Shown here: positions 29,377 through 37,943 of the stretch, piece by piece | How positions within the stretch are numbered: the first letter of the stretch is position 1 | How the letters are laid out: every line of letters starts with the position of its first letter | Source of the DNA: an uncultured Bartonella sp. | GTDB taxonomy: Bacteria > Pseudomonadota > Alphaproteobacteria > Rhizobiales > Rhizobiaceae | DNA length: 64,000 nt | NCBI GenBank assembly: GCA_946478235.1 | Contig: CAMLBF010000003.1 | Span: forward strand, 62,001 to 126,000 | Reading direction: 5' to 3' | The notes under the pieces: model-generated | Database searches by the model: none | The model's input: the letters and a program-made list of their open reading frames with translations, nothing else | What the model was told of the DNA's origin: nothing | Translations under genes and position numbers: made by a program

Positions 29377-31152
29377 ATGACAAATAAACGTCAAAAAGCC
29401 GATGTGGTTATTGTCGGGCTGGGTTGGGCTGGCTCGCTTATTGCCGAGGAATTGACCCGCGCGGGGTTGGAAGTTGTAGCAATTGAACGCGGACCATGGC
29501 TGGAAGCTTCGTCCGATCATCCGCCAGCCGTGGACGCCGATGAATTTCGTTGGGATACACGCCGCGACCTTATTTTGCCTCCAGCGATAGAAACATTGAC
29601 TGTTCGCAATGATAGAACACAAACGGCTCTTCCCGTGCGCGACTGGAGCACATTTGATATGGGCTACAATGTCGGTGGTGCTGGCACACACTGGGCTGGT
29701 ATGGCATGGCGGTTTACCCCTTATGACTTTACACCGATGACAACAGTCAAGGAACGTTATGGTGAGGGCAAGATTGTTGATGGTCTTATCCTACAAGACT
29801 GGGGTGTTACTTATGAGGACCTCGAACCATTCTATGAACGGTTTGAGCAAATCGCCGGTATTTCAGGAAAAGCCGGCAATCTACGTGGAAAAATTATTGA
29901 AGGTGGCAACCCATTCGAAGGCCCCCGCAAAAATGAATATCCACTACCCCCTTTAAAAACCACTCGCCTAACGGACATATTTACTGAAGCCACCCAAAAA
30001 ATGGGATTGCACCCCTTTATGGTGCCTGCTGCACAAACGTCTGATGCATATACAAATCCATTTGGCGTTCATATGGCACCTTGTACCTATTGCGGTTACT
30101 GCTTGTATTATGGTTGCGGAAACTGGTCCAAAGGCACACCAAATAACTGTGTTATTCCTGCATTAATGCAGCGCAAAAACTTTACGGTTATTGCAGACTC
30201 TACAGTCCTCAGAGCTAATTTGGCTCCAGATGGAAAGACTGCAACCGGTGTAACTTATATTGATAAAAACACTGGGGAAGAATGGGAACAACCAGCAGAC
30301 ATCGTGGTCTTTAGTGCATTCCAACTTCATAATGTTCGCTTGCTTTTACTTTCCAAAATTGGCAAACCTTATGATCCAGTATCCGGTGAAGGTACTGTTG
30401 GTCGCGCGTATTGTTTCCAAACTGTTTCTGGCGCAAGCATTTTCTTTGAAGATGAAAACCTTAATCAATTTGCCGGTGCAGGCGCACTTTCGGCGCAAGT
30501 TGACGATTATAATGGTGATGCTTTCGACCACTCAGATCTCGATTTTATCGGCGGCGCCGGCATTCTGGTTGTGACCCGTGGTACACGCCCGATTGGTAAT
30601 GCTGATTTTCTACCTCCCGATACACCACGTTGGGGCAAAGAATGGAAAAAAGCCTATAAATATTCGATGAAGAATGGAACCGTCGTGTTTGGGCAAGGTA
30701 CAAGCTATTCCCACAAGGATTATTATCTTGATCTTGACCCCACCTACAAAGATGCGCACGGACAACCTTTGTTGCGTATGACATTCAATTATAATGAAAA
30801 TGACCGCCGTTCGGCACGCTTCATTGAAGATCGAAGCGTTGAAATTGGCCGTGCCATGAACGCTAAATATGTTGTGGGAACCAATTCCGCACATGGCAAC
30901 TTCACAGGTTATGATACAGCCAGCGACCACACAATTGGTGGTGCTGTGATGGGTGAAGATCCTAAGACAAGCGTACTCAACCGCTATCAGCAAAGTTGGG
31001 ACGTTCATAATGTTTTTGTCTCTGGTGCCTCATCATTTCCAAATAATGCCGGTTACAACCCAACAGGTACTGTAGGTGCGCTCGCTTTATGGACAGCAAG
31101 AGCTATCATTGAAAAATACATTCCTAACCCCGGCCCATTGGTCAAAGCTTAA
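29377..31152 (+). CDS. GMC oxidoreductase, gluconate 2-dehydrogenase-type flavoprotein subunit
   Basis: A 591-residue FAD catalytic subunit. The Rossmann motif VVIVGLGWAGSLIAEELTRA lies at about 10-29, and GYNVGGAGTHWAGMAWRFTP gives the second FAD contact. A Cys-rich segment CTYCGYCLYYGCGNW near 228-242 may hold an iron-sulfur cluster, as reported for related dehydrogenases. The catalytic C-terminal segment includes HTIGGAVMGEDPKTSVLNRY and SSFPNNAGYNPTGTVGALAL. It oxidises a sugar or sugar acid in the periplasm and passes electrons to the next gene's cytochrome. It starts 17 bases after the small subunit with a good Shine-Dalgarno. The exact substrate is not determinable. Confidence 0.92.
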   Translation: MTNKRQKADVVIVGLGWAGSLIAEELTRAGLEVVAIERGPWLEASSDHPPAVDADEFRWDTRRDLILPPAIETLTVRNDRTQTALPVRDWSTFDMGYNVGGAGTHWAGMAWRFTPYDFTPMTTVKERYGEGKIVDGLILQDWGVTYEDLEPFYERFEQIAGISGKAGNLRGKIIEGGNPFEGPRKNEYPLPPLKTTRLTDIFTEATQKMGLHPFMVPAAQTSDAYTNPFGVHMAPCTYCGYCLYYGCGNWSKGTPNNCVIPALMQRKNFTVIADSTVLRANLAPDGKTATGVTYIDKNTGEEWEQPADIVVFSAFQLHNVRLLLLSKIGKPYDPVSGEGTVGRAYCFQTVSGASIFFEDENLNQFAGAGALSAQVDDYNGDAFDHSDLDFIGGAGILVVTRGTRPIGNADFLPPDTPRWGKEWKKAYKYSMKNGTVVFGQGTSYSHKDYYLDLDPTYKDAHGQPLLRMTFNYNENDRRSARFIEDRSVEIGRAMNAKYVVGTNSAHGNFTGYDTASDHTIGGAVMGEDPKTSVLNRYQQSWDVHNVFVSGASSFPNNAGYNPTGTVGALALWTARAIIEKYIPNPGPLVKA

Positions 31153-31169
31153 TAAAGGGGGAGGAAATC

Positions 31170-32459
31170 ATGAAAAAACTATTGAAGATCATCGTTTGTC
31201 TTATCGTTCTTGGTGTCATCGTTGCAATAATTGGCTTGGCAACAATGCCATCACGCCAGTATGACAGCACAAAATTTGCCAATGAAGATGCAACAGCAAA
31301 AGCCGCCAGTGTTGAACGTGGCCGTTATGTTGCTATCACTGGTGACTGCCAAGCTTGTCACCATTCATCTGATAACACATCATTATCGGGTGGTTATGGT
31401 ATAGAAACGCCATTTGGTACTATTTTTGCAAGCAACATCACGCCTGATAAGGAAACCGGCATTGGTAACTGGTCAGAAGAACAATTTGCCAATGCTGTTC
31501 GCAACGGTAAAGGCCCCAATGGTCCATTATATCCTGCAATGCCATACACATCTTATGTGAAGATGAGTGACCAGGATATTCATGATCTGTGGAACTATAT
31601 TCAGACACTTAAGCCGGTTCATCATCGCGTTGTTGAAAACCAATTGCCGTTTCCTTTCAATATTCGTTATTTGATGTTGGGTTGGAACCGCTTGTTCTTT
31701 GATGCAACACCTCTTCAAAACGATAATACCCAATCGGAAGAATGGAACCGTGGACGTTATTTGGCTGAAGGTGCAGCGCACTGCTCAATGTGTCACACAC
31801 CACGTAACAATTTTGGTGCTGAACAGAAAAAATCCGCCTATCATGGCGCTGTGTTGCAAAACTGGTTTGCACCAGCAATTACCAATGATGATCGTAGCCT
31901 AGCAAACTGGAGCAAGGAAGATCTTGTTACTTATCTGAAAACAGGACGCAACCGCCTAACAGTTGCATCTGGCCCAATGTCAGAAGCAGTTGTCGCCTCT
32001 TTCCAGTACTTTAATGACCAAGATCTGAATGCCGTTGCAACTTACATAAAAAGCTTGCAACCTCAAAAAACGTCAGCTGTAACACCGCTTTCAAGCGATA
32101 ATCCGAAAGTGGCTATGGGTAAACGCATTTACTTTGACAATTGCGCTGCATGCCATGTTTCTAACGGTAAAGGCATACCCAATATGATCCCTGCTTTCGC
32201 TGGCAATAACGGTATTCTTGATAAGAGTACCGAAAGCATGATCCATGTCCTGCTTGCCGGTTCACAAGGTGCGATAACCAAAAGCAATCCTACAGCAGCC
32301 TCTATGCCAGGATTTGCTTGGCGGTTGACAGATCGTGAGGCAGCAGCGGTATTGACCTATATTCGCAACAGTTGGGGTAATGGTGCATCACCAGTTGATG
32401 AAAATCAGGTCAAGGATATGCGTAAAGCATTGAAAGCACCCTCACCTTTCGGGCAATAA
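31170..32459 (+). CDS. Triheme cytochrome c subunit of membrane-bound dehydrogenase
   Basis: A 429-residue membrane-anchored cytochrome with an N-terminal hydrophobic segment (about 5-25). Three CxxCH heme sites are visible: CQACH at 60-64, CSMCH at 205-209 and CAACH at 325-329, one in each of three cytochrome c domains, with Met ligands such as MPGFAW near the end. It accepts electrons from the flavoprotein and delivers them to ubiquinone. GGGGGAGG precedes the ATG. It is the last gene of the operon and is followed by a strong terminator. Confidence 0.94.
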   Translation: MKKLLKIIVCLIVLGVIVAIIGLATMPSRQYDSTKFANEDATAKAASVERGRYVAITGDCQACHHSSDNTSLSGGYGIETPFGTIFASNITPDKETGIGNWSEEQFANAVRNGKGPNGPLYPAMPYTSYVKMSDQDIHDLWNYIQTLKPVHHRVVENQLPFPFNIRYLMLGWNRLFFDATPLQNDNTQSEEWNRGRYLAEGAAHCSMCHTPRNNFGAEQKKSAYHGAVLQNWFAPAITNDDRSLANWSKEDLVTYLKTGRNRLTVASGPMSEAVVASFQYFNDQDLNAVATYIKSLQPQKTSAVTPLSSDNPKVAMGKRIYFDNCAACHVSNGKGIPNMIPAFAGNNGILDKSTESMIHVLLAGSQGAITKSNPTAASMPGFAWRLTDREAAAVLTYIRNSWGNGASPVDENQVKDMRKALKAPSPFGQ

Positions 32460-32486
32460 TAATATTGTTCAATGATAATTTTATTG

Positions 32487-32513
32487 AAAGGGCGCGTTAA
32501 GCGCCCTTTTTTA
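32487..32513 (+). terminator. Rho-independent terminator of the dehydrogenase operon
   Basis: AAAGGGCGC (32487-32495), loop GTTAA, GCGCCCTTT (32501-32509), then T-rich. A classic strong hairpin 28 bases after the cytochrome stop. Confidence 0.92.
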
Positions 32514-32680
32514 TAAGTTGATGATATTGTCAATCATAAACCTTGGCTGATGCAAATGTAAAAACAACAACTTGGCAACCAAGTATATCTTATATTTTTA
32601 TTGTTTTATTTTTTTAAACTATCCTTGTCTTTTGGCTCCACCACTTAAATTATCTGCCTATAGTAACCTAAAAGGCAGAT

Positions 32681-33184
32681 ATGATGGCGCATTGGATAAC
32701 CGTTAATGACAAAATGCAGCAGGGCTATCAATATCAATTGGTCTGTGCCCCTGGTGAAGATTTTGCCGCAGATTTTCAACCACAGGTAACGCCAAAACAA
32801 ATGTTGCAAATGGGTGTTATGGGCGGAAAATATATGACTGATTGCACACAGGAATTTCCGCATGATTGGTTTGAAAATGCAAAATTATCTCCAGACAAAG
32901 CACGCGCAGAATTGAATTATTATGGTGTTTTAGCTGGCAAACCATTGTCATATTGGCGGCAAAAAGGATGGATCTATAAAGATGATCCTCGCGGTTGGTT
33001 CCAGTGGTATTGCCGTTATTATCTTGGTCGTCGTATTGCTGATGAAGATCAACGCCAGATAAAAAGATGGAAGCAAATGCGTCGTCATGTTGTGCAATTA
33101 CAGAAAAACTGTTCACCCGATGATTTTTTCTGTCGCCCGCGACAAAGGCAAGCACTGTTACAATGGGCCTATTTTTGCAATTAG
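32681..33184 (+). CDS. Conserved hypothetical protein, Trp/Tyr-rich
   Basis: A 167-residue soluble protein. It is rich in aromatic and basic residues, with a conserved-looking core GKPLSYWRQKGWIYKDDPRG followed by WFQWYCRYYLGRR and a Cys/Arg-rich end (CSPDDFFCRPRQRQALLQWA). I recognise similar unnamed proteins in gammaproteobacteria, fungi and other bacteria but no function. AAGG lies before the first of two adjacent ATGs. It has no signal peptide and stands alone after the operon terminator, so it is probably independently expressed. Confidence 0.75.
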   Translation: MMAHWITVNDKMQQGYQYQLVCAPGEDFAADFQPQVTPKQMLQMGVMGGKYMTDCTQEFPHDWFENAKLSPDKARAELNYYGVLAGKPLSYWRQKGWIYKDDPRGWFQWYCRYYLGRRIADEDQRQIKRWKQMRRHVVQLQKNCSPDDFFCRPRQRQALLQWAYFCN

Positions 33185-33211
33185 CACTCTATAATATCGT
33201 TCATTCCGCAT

Positions 33212-33391
33212 ATGATATTTAAAAAAATAGCTTACAACGCGTTGTTTTGCATCAGCTTCTTGATCTTTGTGACACTTATAACTGTATTGTTTTATAAGAT
33301 TATCCAAGTTGACCATTTTTTGATGCGAATGGCAAAAGTTGTTACCGTATTCAATAGCCTTAAGGTTGAAGAAAGAGTGTTGTTCTGCTAA
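33212..33391 (+). CDS. Possible 59-residue single-pass membrane protein
   Basis: An ATG at 33212 opens a 59-residue frame with lysines first (MIFKKIAYN) and then a long hydrophobic run LFCISFLIFVTLITVLFYKI, ending in a short basic and polar tail. This topology is typical of small inner-membrane proteins, but the region is AT-rich (which favours hydrophobic codons by chance) and no Shine-Dalgarno is seen. It lies between the hypothetical gene and trhP. Confidence 0.35.
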   Translation: MIFKKIAYNALFCISFLIFVTLITVLFYKIIQVDHFLMRMAKVVTVFNSLKVEERVLFC

Positions 33392-33424
33392 ACAACGGCG
33401 CAATCGATAAGGCTATGTGAAACA

Positions 33425-34762
33425 ATGTCAAAACTTCATAAAACTGAATTATTAAGCCCCGCTGGGACTTTGAAATCAATGCGTTATGCGTTTGCTTATG
33501 GTGCGGATGCTGTATATGCTGGCCAGCCGCGTTATAGTTTGCGTGTGCGCAATAACGAATTCAACCATGAAGAAAACCTGAAAATAGGCATTGATGAAGC
33601 ACATGCTCAGGGCAAAAACTTTTATGTTGTTGTCAATATCGCGCCACATAATAGCAAATTAAAAAGCTTTGTTAGCGAATTAAAGCCTGTGATTGATATG
33701 AAGCCAAATGCGCTTATCATGTCCGATCCGGGACTAATCATGATGGTGCGCGAAAATTTTCCAGAAATGGACGTTCATCTATCTGTTCAATCCAATGCAG
33801 TAAATTGGGCAACGGTAAAATTCTGGCAACAAATGGGATTGACGCGTGTCATCCTATCTCGTGAGCTTTCCATTAAGGAAATTGAAGAAATTCGCGAGAA
33901 TGTACCGGATATCGAACTTGAAGTGTTCGTGCATGGTGCATTGTGTATGGCTTATTCTGGCCGTTGTTTGTTATCTGGCTATATTAACCACCGTGATGCC
34001 AATCAGGGTACCTGCACCAATGCCTGCAGATGGAAATATGGTGTTGAAGAAGGCACCGAGAACGAACTTGGTGAAATCGTCAAGCCAGGAGAAATTCTAC
34101 CTCAAGAGTTGGATGCCTCAGAGGGGCAGACTACAACAACAGATAAAGTATTTGTTTTGCATGAAGCAAACCGCCCAGAAGCAGAGATGACAGCTTTTGA
34201 AGATGAGCACGGCACTTATATTATGAATTCTAAGGATTTGCGTGCTGTCCAATATGTTGAAAAGCTTATTGGTATTGGCGTCAATTCCTTAAAAATAGAA
34301 GGACGCACCAAATCTCATTATTATGTTGCGCGAACAGCACAAGTATACCGCAAAGCAATAGACGACGCTTTGGCGGGTCGCCCTTTTGACGATAATTTGA
34401 TGGTAATATTAGAATCCCTTGCGCATCGCGGTTATACAGAAGGTTTTTTACAACGCCACAAGCATAAAGAATATCAACATTACGCTACTGGCTCGTCATT
34501 GTCTGGAAGACAGCAATTTGTCGGCGAATTTACTGGTGAAAGAGTCAATGGTTTGGCGGAAGTGGCTGTAAAAAATCGCTTTGAAGTCAATAATAAAGTT
34601 GAAATGATGACCCCACAAGGAAATATCAACTTTACTATTGAAACATTGAAGAACAAAAAGAACGAAGATATTTCCGTAGCACCTGGTGATGGACATATTG
34701 TCTATATTCCAATACCGGACGATGTAAATCTGCAATATGCTCTACTTATGAAGTATGTTTAA
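33425..34762 (+). CDS. trhP: tRNA 5-hydroxyuridine synthesis protein TrhP (U32 peptidase-like, YegQ)
   Basis: A U32-family protein that uses prephenate with partners to make 5-hydroxyuridine at tRNA position 34. The 445-residue product follows E. coli YegQ almost residue by residue: ELLSPAGTLKSMRYAFAYGA, DAVYAGQPRYSLRVRNNEFN, the cysteine cluster in HGALCMAYSGRCLLSGY and GTCTNACRWKYG, and FVGEFTGERVNG with the SH3-like C-terminal domain. The similarity to gammaproteobacterial proteins is higher than I would expect for a vertically inherited alphaproteobacterial gene, so acquisition is possible. No obvious Shine-Dalgarno is seen. Confidence 0.93.
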   Translation: MSKLHKTELLSPAGTLKSMRYAFAYGADAVYAGQPRYSLRVRNNEFNHEENLKIGIDEAHAQGKNFYVVVNIAPHNSKLKSFVSELKPVIDMKPNALIMSDPGLIMMVRENFPEMDVHLSVQSNAVNWATVKFWQQMGLTRVILSRELSIKEIEEIRENVPDIELEVFVHGALCMAYSGRCLLSGYINHRDANQGTCTNACRWKYGVEEGTENELGEIVKPGEILPQELDASEGQTTTTDKVFVLHEANRPEAEMTAFEDEHGTYIMNSKDLRAVQYVEKLIGIGVNSLKIEGRTKSHYYVARTAQVYRKAIDDALAGRPFDDNLMVILESLAHRGYTEGFLQRHKHKEYQHYATGSSLSGRQQFVGEFTGERVNGLAEVAVKNRFEVNNKVEMMTPQGNINFTIETLKNKKNEDISVAPGDGHIVYIPIPDDVNLQYALLMKYV

Positions 34763-35298
34763 TATTTTAAATAACAAATATAATTATTTTAAAAATATTT
34801 AATATATTTTTAATGTAACAATAAATATATTTATCTATACCGTAAATATTTGTTATATCAATATAATTAAAAAATATTAAAATCAAAACCACTTATATTT
34901 ATTCATACAATGTAATAGCACATAATAAAATATCTTTACAAATATGGTTTAATTATTCAATTAAACTACATACGAACACTCCATCTCATAGATCTCCTTA
35001 TAATTTACACAGAAATCTATGAGGCCTCAAAAGCGTTGATATATTTTCAAAATAAAGGACAGTTTCAAGTCGTTCCAGTGATAAAGAAAAATAGAAAACA
35101 CTACGAAAAAGCCAGATACCGATAATAATAAAAATTTCCAAAATTATTCTTGACGAAGATAGAATAATTAATCTACTCTTCTATTTTTTTACAATTATGG
35201 ATAAAGACGTATCTATGCAATATCAAACTTAATGGATTTCACTCATGCGAAACATGTATAAACCCAACATATTTATCGATTTTTTTTAGAGAACATCA
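34763..35298. other. Extremely AT-rich intergenic region
   Basis: 536 bases, of which the first 170 are almost only A and T. The middle has a perfect 9-bp inverted repeat (34985-35023). No gene seen. It forms the left flank of the unrecognised two-gene module. Confidence 0.5.
34985..35023. repeat. Inverted repeat upstream of the two-gene module
   Basis: CTCATAGAT (34985-34993) and ATCTATGAG (35015-35023), perfect 9-bp arms with a 21-base spacer, about 280 bases before the first gene of the module. It could be an operator or a remnant end of a mobile element. Confidence 0.35.
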
Positions 35299-36027
35299 AT
35301 GCTTCTTGCCGATTATATTAATATTCTTAAAATACAATCTTTATCTGAAACTGAAAAAGCAAAGTTTCTTTGTTTTTATCATGCAAAAAAAGAAAATAAA
35401 ACACTATTCACTCTTTCAGACATCAATAATTGGTTTATAGATGCTGGCTTTTCAAAACCGAACACTTCACGTCTCAAAAAAAAATTATTAGATTCCAAGA
35501 TTATGAAATCAGTTGGCAATGAAATGAGTTTTGTCTTAACTACACTACAAAACTTAGAAAAAGAACATTCTTCTCTATTTACCGATAAAAAAACAGTATT
35601 TTCTAATAGCGAATTAATCGACGAGGAGAAATTTTGTTGCAAACCAAGGTACGGATATTTAAATTCTCTAATTAAGCAGATTAACGCCTGTTATAGTGCG
35701 AATTGTTATGATGCAACCGCTGTACTAATGAGAAGACTGTTTGAAATACTGCTAATTTTAAGTTATAGGAAGGCCGAAATTGATGATGAAATTAAAAACT
35801 CTGACGGTCAATACAGGACGTTAGATTTTATAGTTAACAATGCTAAGAACAATAAGAAACTCAACTTTACCAGAATTAAAAAGCAGTTTGATAGCTTCAG
35901 AAAAGTTGGAAATTTTTCTGCACATAACATTTACTATATTGCTTCGGTAAAAGATATTGATGATATAAAACAAGACTATAGAGTAATGTTAGAAGAACTT
36001 TATAATAAAGCTGGATTAACCGAATAA
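35299..36027 (+). CDS. Unrecognised protein: winged-helix-like N-terminus plus DUF4145-like domain
   Basis: A 242-residue protein I do not recognise by name. Residues about 4-85 form a winged-helix-like unit (LSETEKAKFLCFYHAKK, then TLSDINNWFIDAGFSKPNTS) that recurs twice in the next gene. Residues about 115-235 are helical and end with RKVGNFSAHN, resembling the R-x-x-GN-x-x-AH pattern of DUF4145 proteins, which are frequent in restriction and phage-defence loci. It is very AT-rich and Lys/Asn-rich, with 13 bases to the next gene. A DNA- or RNA-sensing accessory role is a guess. No catalytic residues are evident. Confidence 0.75.
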   Translation: MLLADYINILKIQSLSETEKAKFLCFYHAKKENKTLFTLSDINNWFIDAGFSKPNTSRLKKKLLDSKIMKSVGNEMSFVLTTLQNLEKEHSSLFTDKKTVFSNSELIDEEKFCCKPRYGYLNSLIKQINACYSANCYDATAVLMRRLFEILLILSYRKAEIDDEIKNSDGQYRTLDFIVNNAKNNKKLNFTRIKKQFDSFRKVGNFSAHNIYYIASVKDIDDIKQDYRVMLEELYNKAGLTE

Positions 36028-36040
36028 GAGGTATTTTATA

Positions 36041-36934
36041 ATGGTAAATAAATATTTCATAAAAATTGACCAAATTGAGTTCTCTTTGGAAGGAGATGCA
36101 GAGTTCGTTAAACAGGAGCGCACGATCTTTTTTGATAGTATATTAGGAAAATTAATTAACACAATATCAAAATTTCAATTGATTTCAAAAAAAGATACAA
36201 ATAACGAAATATTAAGTGAACATTTTAATTCTTCTTCTAATAATAATGAAGTCGAAAATGAAGAAAATATACCATCTTTAAGTGAGTTTTTAAAATATAA
36301 GGGAAATTTAAGCTATGAAGACACCGTTTTATTCTTAGGTTACTATGCTGAAAAATTTCAAAAATTAGAGTTTTTTTCACGTCAGGACATAGCAACACTT
36401 TTTAAAGACGCTCGTTTAACCGAACCCCAAAATATCAGTACATGTCTTATCAATGGTGTAAAAAAAGGATATTTAAAAGAGAACGGAAAAGGCCGAAAAT
36501 CTTATATGCTTACACTAAATGGGTTAAACTATCTTGATAATTATCAACCAAAAGAAAAACCTAATAATGTCAAAAAATCAAAAAGTAAGAAAAATCTAGA
36601 TTCTCAATATAAAAATATCACAAAAGACGATCTAAACGCGGGCAAGTATCCTGATATTAGTTCGTTTAGCAAGTTTACAGATAAATTAATGCTAATTATG
36701 TACGTTTTTACAACTGAGAAAAAGGGCTTAGCTTTTTCGACGAATGATTTAATATATATCATGACTGAAATATTCGGGGAAAAAAAACCAACCGAAGCAC
36801 AAATTAGTGGTGTTTTTCATCGTCATAAAACTTGGTTTTCAGTGAATAAGAATGAAAGCAATAATATCGTTGAACGTAAACTATTACAAGATGGCAAAAA
36901 TTATTGTGAAACATTAATAAATGAGAAAAAATGA
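36041..36934 (+). CDS. Unrecognised protein with two winged-helix-like repeats
   Basis: A 297-residue protein. Residues 1-35 (KYFIKIDQIEFSLEGDAEFV) look like a small beta-rich N-terminal module that I associate with uncharacterised sensor-type proteins. Residues about 78-170 and about 200-293 are two copies of the unit found in the preceding gene: LSYEDTVLFLGYYAEKF with RQDIATLFKDARLTEPQNIS, and FTDKLMLIMYVFTTEKK with TNDLIYIMTEIFGEKKPTEA. A basic Lys-rich linker joins them. AGAGG lies upstream. It is probably co-transcribed and functionally paired with its neighbour. No enzymatic motif is seen. Confidence 0.75.
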   Translation: MVNKYFIKIDQIEFSLEGDAEFVKQERTIFFDSILGKLINTISKFQLISKKDTNNEILSEHFNSSSNNNEVENEENIPSLSEFLKYKGNLSYEDTVLFLGYYAEKFQKLEFFSRQDIATLFKDARLTEPQNISTCLINGVKKGYLKENGKGRKSYMLTLNGLNYLDNYQPKEKPNNVKKSKSKKNLDSQYKNITKDDLNAGKYPDISSFSKFTDKLMLIMYVFTTEKKGLAFSTNDLIYIMTEIFGEKKPTEAQISGVFHRHKTWFSVNKNESNNIVERKLLQDGKNYCETLINEKK

Positions 36935-37785
36935 AAAAAATAGAATTTTGAATTTTAATTTAAGTTTATTATAATAAATAAATATAATATTTAAAATACT
37001 TTATTTTATTTATTTCTTAAAAATATTTTAAATTCGTAATATTACATCCATTTCGAATAATGAACTATCGTTGAATATTTTGATGATATTTCTACGCAAA
37101 AATAATAAACACCAGTTATACTTTTCTGGGTTTCAACAGAATATGCGTTAATATAGCACTCTGGGCGTCCAACAGCACTCCGATCTATGATAATTGCATG
37201 AAAATATATTTTTTAATGTTATCCTAATAGAAAATATTTTTAACTGCCTCAAGTAAATGCAATGTAATTATACTCACTTATTCCCTCCACCGCAGCCTAT
37301 GTATATACCGTCTTAAATCAACGTTCTTTGTCATTCACTACGTTTTATGTCCATAGCAGTCAAATTCTTTACTTATTTCCACGTATTTTTTTCTGATAAC
37401 AAACACCGAACCTTAAATAAAATACTAACGTAAGCTGTAGAGCAAGCTATTTTCTTTCTTATTCCGTTATTAAAAAAGAAATTTGTCACGAATAACTTTT
37501 TTCTTGTAATGTTTTTTTAACTAGTCGATATGATTTATGAATATTTGTCTAGGCTGATATTTGTCTTTGGCCATTAGTGTAATATTCGTATCGAAATGAA
37601 TGCTTTCTGACGCCTGCGAGAAACATACAAACAATAACGAGCAGTTGCCCATACAACTTATACGCTAGTTTTAACAATTTTATCTCAGTATCGGTAACAT
37701 ATTATTTGGCTGCTTTGACGACATATTAATATCCCTGGATTTTATAGATCTTAATGAATATTAACAGACGACTTATTTTTATTCT
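36935..37785. other. Gene-poor region between the two-gene module and the guaA remnant
   Basis: 851 AT-rich bases. One minus-strand frame (about 37042-37212) reads RSAVGRPECYINAYSVETQ onward without stops but has no start codon, so it may be a gene remnant; I could not name it. If the island interpretation is right, this is the DNA that originally followed guaA. Confidence 0.45.
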
Positions 37786-37943
37786 CACTCAATTGTTCCG
37801 GGTGATTTTGAAGTATCTCATAGGTAACTCTGTTGATAACCCTGTACTTCGTTATTCATACGGTTGGCGGTGTGCGCAAGAATTTCCATGTCATAGTGAG
37901 AGAAATCAGCGGTCATTCCATCAACTGAAGTCGCTCCACGTAA
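37786..37943 (-). pseudogene. Displaced, decayed 3' end of guaA
   Basis: This stretch aligns with the 3' end of the intact guaA (49490-49647) in the same orientation, roughly 80-85% identical by eye. Read on the minus strand it gives [20 protein letters not shown], then shifts frame through a one-base insertion and later a compensating deletion, and ends GTIE-stop because the penultimate Trp codon is TGA. Both synonymous and replacement differences occur, so the copies diverged and this one then decayed. A 21-base stretch at its 5' side (37912-37932) is identical in both copies. It is best explained as the native gene end pushed away by an island that brought its own guaA 3' end. Confidence 0.88.
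37912..37932. other. Candidate attachment-site repeat, left
   Basis: Identical over 21 bases to 49616-49636, in direct orientation. Immediately above it, similarity to guaA falls away within about 11 bases, as expected at a crossover. Confidence 0.6.

Noticed and set aside
33158..33403. 81-codon minus-strand frame before trhP
   Set aside because: Low-complexity polar translation, no ribosome-binding site. The opposite-strand hydrophobic frame is more protein-like.
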